Assembly (NCBI GenBank): GCA_029948255.1
Contig: JALIZF010001412.1
Location: forward strand, 232,092-296,091
Origin: Telmatactis stephensoni
Taxonomy: Eukaryota > Cnidaria > Anthozoa > Actiniaria > Isophelliidae
Direction of reading: 5' to 3'
DNA: 64,000 bases
The position numbers and the translations under genes are program-made. Shown here piece by piece: positions 1 to 10,816 of the stretch; the first letter of the stretch is position 1, and the number at the start of each line of letters is the position of its first letter. Under the pieces are notes generated by a model that was given only the letters and a program-made list of their open reading frames with translations, did no database searches and had not been told where the DNA came from.

Positions 1-529
1 ACGTCGTCTTTGAAAGCAATAGAAGTGTCGCCATGCTTATTTTCTGGTAACAAGGCCTTCGTGGCCTTGTTCTCGTGTACTAGGCCGCCATTTTTGAAAG
101 TTGTTTATAGTGCTAATTTTGAAGCCTCTTCTTCATGGGGTTGAGTACAATGACCTGATTGACGGAGTCTTCTTTCTCTTATGTTCTCTGCCACATATCT
201 TTGGAAGCTTCACATAAAGCACCTTGTTTGTCATGTGTACATATTAGATGAGTGTGAATTGGCTAAAAAAGAGATGCTGTAGATGGGGTTTCAATGTGTG
301 ACCTCCTGATGCATTATATTATATAATTTAATTTATTAGCCATTCAAGTGAACATGAAGAATGAAAATGTTTGTACTAAGTATCCAAAAACTGTATTAAA
401 TTATATGCTATTTGCAAACGTTTCATGTCAGCAGTGCATTTTAAAGTGACATAATTGAGATTTCCAATGTAAAATTGAACTGGTCACAACTCCACTGACA
501 TATAAGTAGACTATGTATGAACTTTGTAC
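1..529. other. Left edge, probably BBOF1 intron; no exon recognised
   Basis: This stretch lies downstream of the last BBOF1 exon I can place. It is AT-rich and holds no block that continues the coiled coil convincingly. A 9-bp hairpin (AACAAGGCC and its complement around a 5-base loop) lies at 49-71. The minus strand reads open for about 23 codons at the edge, but that reading includes the hairpin and has no heptad pattern, so I do not call it an exon. Confidence 0.4.
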
Positions 530-3500
530 CTTTCTGAGTTCTTGGCCTTCCTTGACATGGAATTCTAAAGCAGCATTGATACGGACATTTTCTTTGTAGA
601 CTGACCGAGTTGTTTCATCTAAGTTACTACATCAAGACATTAAGAATGCAGAAATAAGAACAACAGAAATGTAACACTTTTGGCTGCTTTGAATGTATAA
701 GTCATGAGTACCATGCATAAAATCATTTTTATTGTGAACTAATTTGAAACTAAAATTTGCTCAGCTAATTTAGATAATTCTTACGTTATAGCTTCTGAAT
801 GAGCTCTTTCTGCTAACTCTGCTATCTTTTTACTTGCTTCTTGTTGAAGTCTGACCTGAATACAAATACAAGAGCCAACATTAAATATCATGCATACTGT
901 ACAAGTCTAAGGTAATTTTACATAATTTCTTATATGTGAATTATGGCTCTTGTAATAAAACATGTTATCATGTTATCACCAAAAGATGTAGCATGAGAAA
1001 ACAGTTACCTTTTTGCTCACTCCAGAGTTGCTGCATGCATGGGCAAAAGAAACCTCTGAGCATGCAACAGAGCAGAAAATTCCATACTGATGATGTTATT
1101 TAATATGCAAATCATTCACAGGCCATACAAACTCAATGGCTATTGATTTGACCAAGAAAACATTTTTCAGCTAAAATCAAATAATGTAAGCTGTATTTCT
1201 AAAGATTATTTGTACCACTCAAAGAATGGAAGCATGTAAAGTTATTTATTCAACTTCAAAGCTTGACCTCTGTCATCCCATCTTAAATTTGGAGACTATT
1301 TATCAGCTAAAAGTTACAATAGATTAAATTTAGTTAGTATCTTACCAAAGTAAGTTGCAGACAGTGAGATTTTAAGCACTTCATGGCAAAAAAAATAAGT
1401 ACACAAAGTCACTTTTAGAAGTAATTTACAGCCTTGTCCATTGAGATATTTTGTTAATTTATTGACCAATCAGAATCACTATACCCAAAATCTGAGTAGC
1501 ATTATGTCATCAGTATGAAATTTTCTGTTCTGTTACTCAGACATCTCTTTCATGGAGCAACTCTCTGGAGCAAGTGACAAGAGAGCTGTTTTCTCAGGCT
1601 ACAAAAGGTGAGGCCTGATCAGCTCACATTTGACAACAAGCAAATTTTCACCCATTTTCTTTATTGTTTTGTTATTCTCAACTCAAATACAACCTATATA
1701 ATATGCAAATTTATAGAAAAATTTGTCAATAAAAGCTTGTTTGAGCCCTGTGATTACATGTACATGTACCTAGTAAACCTTGTAAGTCCCTATAAGTACC
1801 AGCTGAGCTGGTGAGGTGAGCTCAATAGCACAAGTGTTGCCAACTGCAAAATTTCCACAGACTGCACTTTTCTCATCATGGTATGATATACTGTAACCAC
1901 TGTGCACAGGAGGTAACGTATTTTTCGAGTTACGATTTTTGAGTTACGCGATTTTCAAGTTACGTGCCCGGCCACGCCATTTTGGTGACACAACGCCCAA
2001 TTTGACATCTGTGCATAACTCAATGACATACATCATTGAAATCAAAGTCGAGTTACGTAACTCAAACTCGAAACTCTATTTTCGAGTTACACGGTAATTC
2101 CGTAACTCGATTCTAAAAGTTGAAAAACAGTTTTTCAAGTTACACTTTTTGAAATAGGCCATTTTCATCATGGCGTCATATACTACAACCACCAGAATAC
2201 TTTGCCCACTTTCTTTTGTAAAATAATTAGTGTCAATTGTTCAACTATTCTCAAAAGGGAATAAAAATTTGAATAAGAAAGAAAATTCGTAGAGCATTCT
2301 GGTAGCTGTAGTAAAATGATGCCATCGTGCAAATGGCCTATTGTTGTGGTTATTTTTTAAGCCAATTATTTCTCTCATCTTGATTACTTCCTCTTTATTT
2401 GTATATTGCTGGCTCGAAAATTGGCTCTTCTTGAAAATTCAAACATCTATGTATAAACAGAGTCAATCAGAAGAAAATACACCTATTTCAAAAATTGTTG
2501 TCCCAGCAAGTCCTCGGTCTCAGTCCAAGACTGCAAAGGATGTTGGTAGTATTCCCCTCTTTCCCATGCGCCTAGAGCATATTTGTATAGGCGCAATATA
2601 AATGCATTATATTATTATTATTATTATTATTATATTCATAGCATGGTTTCTAGAGAATTCTGCAGAAAATCGTCAAAAAAGAGTGATGTCAGAAAAGAAA
2701 ACACTGATCGGTTCATTTGCTGCTTCAATACATGTGAATGTTTTTTCTGTTGCACCAATGTTTAAATGCTAAATCGACCCCAAGTCAACAAGATGCTGCT
2801 CACAATGCTGATCATCTGAAATATATATTAATGTTTTTCGTCGTTTGCCGGCAGACGTTACAGTCTTCAGAATTTAAAAGTGCTACTTGTAGTTCCCTAC
2901 TCTGGAATCAAACGGCCGACCAGAAGAAGCAAAGCTCGATGGCTGCAAAAGAAAAATGGCTTAAAAATAACCACAACAATTCCAAAAAGTGTAACTCGAA
3001 AAAGTATATTTTCAACTTTTAGAATCGAGTTACGGAATTAAAGTGTAACTCGAAAATAACTCGAAAAAGTGTAACTCAACTTTGATTTTAACGATTTTTC
3101 CTGCCCTGTGCACAGTGTTTGTATAATTTTGTTCATTTGCTCTTGTTACATGTTAATACTCATTGGGGGTAGCTCTAGTGTGTTCATTTCTTAACCAAAG
3201 TCATTTCCTGGGTACCTGCAACGGCGTGTGGAATAGTTGAGACACTGTGCCCTAACATTGACGTTCTTTGATATCATACCCACCATGTAGGTGTTGGAAC
3301 GACCATATATTCTAACACCCCCCTCCCCCAACACAATGTTGGTGGGTCAAGTGTTGGACCTAGCAGCAGTCTCCCAGGCCTACTCAACATTGAGAGAGGG
3401 GGGAGGGGGCAGCATAAAACAAGGGTGGCTAATTAAGGTGACTGACTACGTTGGCACTGCGCATGATTTCGCGCATTACGTCTTAAGCAATGTTATAGCG

Positions 3501-6500
3501 CGCGGAGATTTCAGCGAACAGCAAAAATCATAGAAAAACTTAAGTTTTTGTACAAAAATCAGCTCCAAATTTATTCTTGTGGATTTAAATACTCAAAATC
3601 ATCCGAGAATGAAGTAAAAATATTTTCTTTTTGGAAAAAACAGTGAGCGCTCGCTTGTTTTCGTCAACACAAGTTTGAATCAAGCTCGCGCTACGTGTCA
3701 TTTTTAAAATGGCGGCACTTCCGGTTAGCATTTTTTAGCCCTTTTTAACAACTTCAAAGGCACAAAACCCTTCATTTTTCCACGGGACCCTATACTTTTT
3801 TTTCGCTTATTTAAAAAAACACCTAAAAATCTCAATCATATCAATTTTGCAAAAAGTTAATCATTCTAGCATATGAAAAAGTTGATTTTTGTATAAAGTT
3901 TTGCTCGACATGAGGACAATTGTGGTTGGTACTCGCGGCACAAAAGCCAAGGAATGAAGGTATTTTGCTGTTCTCACATCAAAAGTATTTATGCCATTTC
4001 ACAGAATACTCCATTAGCTAATATTTACGCAATTGTGGCCTTTGTAGAAATGTTATTAACCTTATTCTTAATTTCTTTTCTATTCACTTCCGGTTGAGCA
4101 ATTTTCGCATCAAAAATTCGGAGATAGGCATTCATACAATGCTGATTATCTCGAAAACGAGTGCGGGACCCCCCCTTTTTCTTTTCGTTTTTGGGATCAG
4201 CATTAAATTTCGTTCTAGAAAATTGTGGTTTAAACGATATTTAGTTACTTTTTGCCAACGTAGTCAGTCACCTTAAGGCCAAAATGGGGGCAGTGTCACA
4301 ACAGGTTCTGCACGCTGTTGTGGTTACCTGGGGTGCCATGAGTGGTCCTGACAGGTGACACAATGCTGGTCCCAAATGCTTCAAATCTGGTAGGCAACAC
4401 TTGTGCTGTCTCACTTGTCTCAGTCTCCAAAGTGCTTAAATAGAGAATTTGCAACACAGGAAACCCAAGCAGCTTTCTCCCAAAAACCACAAGTGTTGCC
4501 TGCAGAGGAGGCTAGCCACCTCAGCAAATAAAAAGGAACTTTAGACAACACCCACAAGGGCATTAATGTTTTGCTTTTTTACATGTGTGTGCATGCTATC
4601 ATCCTTAAAAGTGCTGTACAACATTGTTGCATGCATAGCAAGTATTGCCTATATTACCACCCTGTGAGTATTGAATTTTCTTTGCTGCAGGAAGTACAAG
4701 CACTAAAGTTTTACTTTTTGCACAAAGAAAATTTACTGCATGCAGGGTAGTGATACAAACAACATGTTTGCTTTGCAACTTGCAACACAACAATGTTACA
4801 AAAAAATGTACTGCACAATTTTGTTACCTGTATTACAGAATCTTAAGGTTTGAATTCTTGCCAGGACTGATCAGTTGCTAGACCCCCCAGTCATCTCTCA
4901 CACACTCATTTGGTAAGCCCATGCTGTTTCAAATGCCCACTTTAGAATTTCTTGAAGACATTGTATGTCAAGTGCATATAAAAGAACATGATTGTACATG
5001 CCAGTAAGTCTGTCATTGTCATAAGGTTCCTTGATGCAGCATTTTACAATAAGTACATGTACATGTATATGTAATGCAGTCTACAAATTATGACTAAATA
5101 CCTTTTCTTCAAAAAACTTCTGTTCCATTTGCTGTAAGGTTCCTTTATGATGCTTTTCAGTCATAAACATGCTTTCCTTGATCTGTGGATGATTTTTAAA
5201 AAGAAACATGCATCAAATTTAGATTTGTTGTGATTTTACAATGATGTCTATAAATTTTGACTTTAAGTAAAGATATCATATTAAGCTTTACCTCATCTAA
5301 TTCTTTTTGCATTTGAGCTCTTTTTCTTCTGAATTCTTTCACCAGTTTTAGTTCAGATTGCATCAACTTCACCTAATGTATTCCAATAATTAAAGATATA
5401 TCAGATACATGTTACAATTAACTAGATAAATACATGTGTACATGAATGATGTGACTAGTCATTTACATTTACCTCATTTGTTTTCTCAGCAAGTGCTTCT
5501 TGTAGTTGATGGATCTCCTGGGAGTAACCATCCACCTATCAACCAGTAAATGAGTTCTAAGTGTTGATATAATACATGTATACAGTCACTTTATTGTAGA
5601 AAATGTGCTTTAATTGACCTAGCTGTCCCCTAACAAAATAATGGTGTATACACAACATATCTTAATTCTAAAACTTACCAATGCTTGTCTCTCCTTACGA
5701 GCTTCTCTTTTGAGGTCCTTTAATGCTTGCTGGAGTTTAGAAACCTTGATCAAGATGTAATTATAACAGTAGTTTAGTACCAACTAGCAAATAAAACCTA
5801 TTATTGTACAATAATAAAGAATGTGTTGGAACTGTATTAAACATGTTCATACAACTGGTAAGATTCAACTTTGTAGTGCCACATGCTTACACGTATTGAA
5901 GGTGTTGAAGGTTGTAGTCTATATCATAGACTCATTTAATTATATACTGGTCACTGATATATTTATGGGTGCCCACGGAATTTTAGTCAAAGTGTGCAAA
6001 ATCAGCATGTTTAAGGTATTTCACCTCAGTTGGCAACCAGCCGTACCGAGCATTTAGATACGGCCGTTTGACTACCTTATTTTTAATCGATTTTCATCAA
6101 TTTTTCAGACTTCACTGCAATAATAAGATGGAAATTTCTAAAACTTGTAAAAATTTTGAATTTGCTTTTTATTAAAGCAGATTTATAAGAGAAACATCAA
6201 ATTTTCTGAAACCTGATTTCTGAACAAATACGATGGTACCTAGAAAAATCCAAAGTGCCACGATAAACTATAGCATATAATAAAATAAATATCTGAAAAT
6301 CAGAAAAAATTTTCGAGCTGATTTCGAATAATCCGAGAAAACATTTCGGTCTTGTGACGATGAGCTCGTACGAGTGCATTCGTAAATTGCCCATTTTCTT
6401 TACAAAATATTTACTTCTGAACCTCTAATTTGCAGCGAAAGATTTGTTTGATATATGGAATGAAACTGTGAAAGTACGAAGGTATTTCTCTTCGTAATCA

Positions 6501-9500
6501 TCGAGATTTGATTTTCTAAAGGAACTGTAGTATATTTTTCAAGTCCTCAAAAGTTTACTTTGAGCGCTATCCTGATTATTTTCAAAACTGCGCCGACGAT
6601 TTTGTTCTTACTTCCTGAGCTGTTTCTTTATCATATGCAGAGCATCATCGCAAAGTTTCAATTTGATTGAAACATTTTAACTTTGTCAAAAAAAATAAAA
6701 ATCTTCGCCTCAAGACGCGTTTGAGACTTCATGTTCTGTCTACACGGCCGAAAGCCCACAAAGCAGTGTTAATTTATTCAGTGTAGTAACGCATTCCTGC
6801 ATGGTCATTATTATGCTAGTCGCGTTATTTTTCCTTTTATCTAATAATGCCGAAAGTTTCTAGAGCTCGTCAAATACGTCTAAAAAACCTTTCGAAAAGG
6901 GCTACAATTAATGAGAACGACAAATCTAAAGGTTTGGTTGATAGACAAGCTACGAAAAGGGATCAACTCCTTCGGTACAGGAGGGAAAAACTGAGAGCAA
7001 TCAACCATCAACGACGTCGTAATGGGAAAGTGCTGACCGCACGTGGAAACTATTTACCTCCTGTACTTCGATCGCCTGCCCCAAAGGAGTCCTTCGAGTA
7101 ATAAAATAATTACCATGCAGGAATGCGTTACTGACACTGAATAAATTAACACTGCTTCGTGGGCTTTCGACCGTGTAGACAGAACATGAAGTCTCAAACG
7201 CATCTTGAGGCGAAGATTTTTATTTTTTTTGACAAAGTTAAAATGTTTCAATCAAATTGAAACTTCGCGATGATGCTCTGCATATGATAAAGAAACAGCT
7301 CAGGAAGTAAGAACAAAATCGTCGGCGCAGTTTTGAAAATAATCAGGATAGCGCTCAAAGTAAACTTTTGAGGACTTGAAAAATATACTACAGTTCCTTT
7401 AGAAAATCAAATCTCGATGATTACAAAGAGAAATACCTTCGTACTTTCACAGTTTCATTCCATATATCAAACAAATCTTTCGCTGCAAATTAGAGGTTCA
7501 GAAGTAAATATTTTGTAAAGAAAATGGGCAATTTACGAATGCACTCGTACGCGGCTCATCGTCACAAGACCGAAATGTTTTCTCGGATTATTCGAAATCA
7601 GCTCGAAAATTTTTTCTGATTTTCAGATATTTATTTTATTATATGCTATAGTTTATCGTGGCACTTTGGATTTTTCTAGGTACCATCGTATTTGTTCGGA
7701 AATCAGGTTTCAGAAAATTTGATGTTTCTCTTATAAATCTGCTTTAATAAAAAGCAAATTCAAACTTTTTACAAGTTTTAGAAATTTCCATCTTATTGCA
7801 GTGAAGTCTGAAAAATTGATGAAAATCGATTAAAAATAAGGTAGTCAAACGGCCGTATCTAAATGCTCGGTACGGCTGGTTGCCAACTGAGGTGAAATAC
7901 CTTAACATTTCTCACAACCTTTTTGCAAATGTGTCCTATAATAATTATTAAAATTGTTCCTCAGGCTAGCTGTAACTGGCACAATCCAAGATTTAAATGA
8001 CAAATTTTTTTTTTCTAGATAGCAAGGAAACCGTGTTGCCAAGTTAAGGTTACGTGTACAAAGACAACTCACACTACTTTTAGTGTTGACACTTAACCAT
8101 GATTTGGTCATGTTCATATTAGCAATAATACTAAAAACAGCTACATGTAGTAAATATGTATTTTGTTCTTTAATTGGGAATAGGCCATATGCACTAACAG
8201 GTCATGTGACCCTATCTCCCCTAAATCAAGCAGCACCGTCAAAATGAACTCCAAAACGTGAAAGAGCACCTCGATATTAGTAAAAGTGTAAAGTTTCAGT
8301 TTATAAGGTGAATATGAGAAAAAATGACAGTAAATTTAAGATTGGATATTTTCTTAAGATTCGTTCGGAAAAGAGCGTTGGATGGCAAGTTCGTGCCATC
8401 CAACACGCTTTTCCAAATGAATCTTAAGAAAATATCCAATCTTAAATTTACTGTCATTTCTCCTGTATTACATCTTAGGAGCTGAAAATTTGCACTTTTA
8501 CTAATATCGAGGTGCTCTTTCTATTTCTGGCATTCATTTTGACGGTGCTGCTTGATTTAGGGGAGATAGGGTCACGTGACCTGTTAGTGCATATGGCCTA
8601 TTGGTAGGCCAAACCTCTGTTCACTGACCTGCTCATCTTTCTTGATATCCTCTTGTTTTAAAAATGAAATTACTTCAATTGTGTCTCTTTCTGTTTGAGA
8701 CATCTGCTGTTGTAAAGCATCATTCTCATACAAAAGCCTCTTAGCATTCTCCCTGAAATTTACAACCAGTACTGTTATTGTCCAGTTCCAATAAATATCC
8801 ACACCCACAATGGAATTCTCAAGGTATTGGATGCCCCCACTCCCTCCCCTAATGCATGGAATTTCAAGTCCTTTCTATTCTGGGATATAGCAATTTATTT
8901 AGGAAATGAAAGAAGAAAAAAAACATGAGGATAGCCTAATCTCTCTACCACGTGAGCAGTGATTTTCCTGAGCTCTTAATAAAGTCCAATAAAAGTAATA
9001 GAAACTAGCTTTTAAAGATTGAATCCTTAATAATGAATCAAAAAATTATATTTTTGAAATTAATGCTGCGTGCCTTTTTTCAATTTGCCTGGCTGTTTTT
9101 AACTCTTTGGAAGCCAGATGTCAAACACTGTTTTATAAAAAGTAATATCAAGAATCAATCTTTTGGCATTATTTTTTGAATATATAGAGCTAAGCTAAAA
9201 CCATATGAGAAAATATAATTATGGGGTATCCATGCAAGTTAAAAAGTTATTTGCTAATAAACACACAAAATCTATTCAGAAATTGTGAAAAATGACCAAG
9301 AAGTCCCTAGCCCTCCCTAGCTATAGAGAGTAGAAAGAATTATGATGCATTTGTTGTTGTTGCACAAGAATCTTCAAGATGGCCACCAAAAGCCATAATT
9401 TGTTAGTCCCAATAGTCAAAACAGTCATTTTTATGTAGTTTTATTTATCAAAAGTATATTTTAGTACAGGGAAAGCCATGTGTTTTTCTCAAAACAAGAA

Positions 9501-10488
9501 AGTTTTATTTCAAAAAAATGGCATGTTTTTCATGATGGTTTTTGCACAAAGGAACAATCTTCGAAAAAAAAACCCGTTTTTTATTCAAATTTGTGTTGCG
9601 TTGCACACACACTCATTCAGTAAAATGCACAGAACACAGTGCAGACTTAAATTTGTGGTCACCCTCCTTAACACACCCCTGGTTGTTTGTGAGCCTGCTG
9701 ATGACACAACACAACAATAATTGTTGTAATTATTACTTTGTGCCATGACACAGATCAGTTTGGTTGTGAAGTGTTTGAAATAGTCCTTGGCTAGCAGTGG
9801 TTTGTCCTCTTGTTTGTTAATGAAGAGTGGAAAACCACTGCCCACAGAGACTACCTCTCACACAAATGCCTGAGTATAATGTACAAATGTACAGTAGCAT
9901 GCCGGTGGATCAAATCATAGTGAAATGACGTATAGTGGAATCCTATATATACATGTAGAATTAAAATGCGTGCAAAAAACATGAACCGTTCACAACATAT
10001 AGCTTACACTCTACATTTGGTTTCGTGTACATTTTATTTCTGCATAGTCGTTGTTGGCAGGCAAAAGAGTTATGAACTGTCTTTATTACTTCATACCTGT
10101 ATTCTGTTCGGGATGTTTCCACTGCATCTAGTTTAGTTTCCCAGAGTTTTGCGTTGGCAATGGCATCTTTCAGGACAGAATCCTTCTTGGCCTTCTTTCC
10201 TTCCTTCTTGCCTTTCTTTCTGTAAGGATCGAAAGTAACTCAAATAGAACACACGCTACACACTCGATACACTATAAATCATCATCTAAACCACACAAAA
10301 AGAAAAGAAATCGAGGTCGGAACGATGCACTTCAAATTTTAAGCAGCTTTACATGTAACTTGTCTAAGTTGATATTTACGATTTTTTACTTTATAAAAAT
10401 TGTCATTTTTGTACTCAACATATTCCTTTATCACTTACCCTCCTTTTTTTCCTTTTCCAGCCTTTCCTTTCTTGGCTTTTTTAGGCAT
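530..10488 (-). CDS. BBOF1: BBOF1-like basal body orientation factor, 5' part (partial)
   Basis: Nine coding exons on the minus strand join in frame to 252 codons: 10488-10439, 10219-10097, 8752-8629, 5744-5679, 5535-5473, 5372-5292, 5182-5102, 855-785 and 626-530. All have AG acceptors and GT donors. The start is the ATG of a lysine/glycine-rich leader (MPKKAKKGKAGKG...). A continuous coiled coil follows, with family-like stretches AKLWETKLDAVETSRTEYR, TIEVISFLKQEDIKKDEQ and LDETTRSVYKENVRINAAL. BBOF1 (CCDC176) is known to maintain basal-body and ciliary alignment in multiciliated cells and belongs to the DUF4515 coiled-coil group. The human protein is roughly twice this length, so the C-terminal half lies left of the window. 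Introns 855-5102 and 5744-8629 are swollen by transposons. Identity rests on recalled family motifs, not a search. Confidence 0.8.
1898..3117. mobile_element. Inverted-repeat DNA element in BBOF1 intron
   Basis: The ends are CACTGTGCACAGG at 1898-1910 and its complement at 3105-3117. Inside, repeated motifs of the type TTTTCGAGTTAC at 1920-2150 recur in inverted orientation at 2985-3080, for example around CGTAACTCGATTCTAAAAG. No transposase reading frame is visible. A target-site duplication could not be identified. A second small element (2153-2342) and an ATT microsatellite (about 2612-2632) lie inside it. Confidence 0.55.
2153..2342. mobile_element. 190-bp MITE with AATAGGCC ends, nested
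   Basis: The ends are AATAGGCCATTTTCATC on the left and, read inward from the right, AATAGGCCATTTGCACGAT. The arms continue as an imperfect inverted repeat for about 45 bp (CATGGCGTCATATACTACAACC against its complement near 2295-2325). It sits inside the 1898-3117 element. Its ends match those of the palindromic elements at 8179-8602 and 40351-40772, so the three probably used one transposase. Confidence 0.6.
3437..4272. mobile_element. TTAA-flanked non-autonomous element, family A copy 1
   Basis: TTAA stands at 3433-3436 and again at 4273-4276. The element begins GGTGACTGACTACGTTGGCA and ends with the complement, TGCCAACGTAGTCAGTCACC. The interior is non-coding and includes ATGGCGGCACTTCCGG and GATTATCTCGAAAACGAG, both shared with the copy at 37702-38569. 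TTAA duplication is characteristic of piggyBac-type transposition. It lies in the large BBOF1 intron. Confidence 0.8.
6015..7901. mobile_element. TTAA-flanked fold-back element with loop ORF
   Basis: TTAA at 6011-6014 and 7902-7905 flanks a 1,887-bp element whose arms (about 6015-6815 and 7107-7901) are near-perfect inverted repeats. It starts GGTATTTCACCTCAGTTGGC and ends with the complement. The 290-bp loop holds one open reading frame (6847-7101). It lies in a BBOF1 intron. The arms differ only by scattered single-base changes and a few small gaps, so the insertion or the arm correction is recent. Confidence 0.85.
6847..7101 (+). CDS. 84-codon basic ORF in fold-back loop (hypothetical)
   Basis: ATG to TAA, 84 codons, exactly filling the unpaired loop between the two 800-bp arms. 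The product would be strongly basic, with clusters such as RYRREKLR and HQRRRNGK, and a proline-containing tail (YLPPVLRSPAPKES). I do not recognise it. It is too short for a transposase catalytic domain. Possibilities are a captured fragment of a host gene, the remnant of a DNA-binding N-terminus of a transposase, or chance. The fact that both ends of the frame coincide with the loop favours something retained, but expression is unknown. Confidence 0.3.
   Translation: MPKVSRARQIRLKNLSKRATINENDKSKGLVDRQATKRDQLLRYRREKLRAINHQRRRNGKVLTARGNYLPPVLRSPAPKESFE
8138..8602. mobile_element. Palindromic MITE with asymmetric tail, copy 1
   Basis: The palindrome spans 8179-8602: AATAGGCCATATGCAC at the left is answered by GTGCATATGGCCTATT at the right, and the arms meet near 8400 with almost no loop. 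About 40 bp to its left (8138-8178, ending TTTAATTGGG) recur in inverted orientation next to the copy at 40351-40772, so they belong to the repeat. The right end is 26 bp from a BBOF1 exon (8629-8752). Confidence 0.75.
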
Positions 10489-10816
10489 TATTGAGATATT
10501 TGTGAAGACTAAAGTCACCAAACTCAAAGCACTTTACAAATGGATGGTCTGATTCAAGGTTGCCTTGGTAACAACTGTTTACGAGGCATTGAGCCTGCGA
10601 TGATTCCCGGTATGTCGAAATTTCCGTACTTGCTACGAGATTCTCCCGACAAAAGTTCGGACGATCGTCGGGTCAATCTTTTCGCGTGTTGTCAGCGGTA
10701 GCAATTTTATTGCAGCTGATCGCCATTTTCATTGAATAATTCTAAAGGACACTTGGACATTATAAATCATCGATTTGAACAAGGATTGTACTTATTTTTA
10801 ATAAAAAATTGTTATC
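10489..10816. promoter_or_regulatory. Bidirectional promoter between BBOF1 and UBA5
   Basis: Only 328 bp separate the two start codons, which point away from each other, so both core promoters and 5' leaders must lie here unless a non-coding first exon is missed. The UBA5 half (about 10600-10740) is richer in CpG (TTCGGACGATCGTCGGGTC) than the surrounding introns, as expected for a housekeeping promoter. I see no TATA box. Confidence 0.75.
10559..10572. promoter_or_regulatory. RFX X-box
   Basis: GTTGCC TT GGTAAC is a perfect palindromic match to the RFX consensus GTNRCC-N(0-3)-RGYAAC. It lies 71 bp upstream of the BBOF1 start codon, a usual distance for X-boxes of ciliary genes. RFX control of BBOF1 is inferred from the motif and position only. 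Confidence 0.75.

Noticed and set aside
1..85. A further BBOF1 exon at the left edge (minus strand)
   Set aside because: Phase fits, but the reading includes a short hairpin repeat and has no coiled-coil character.
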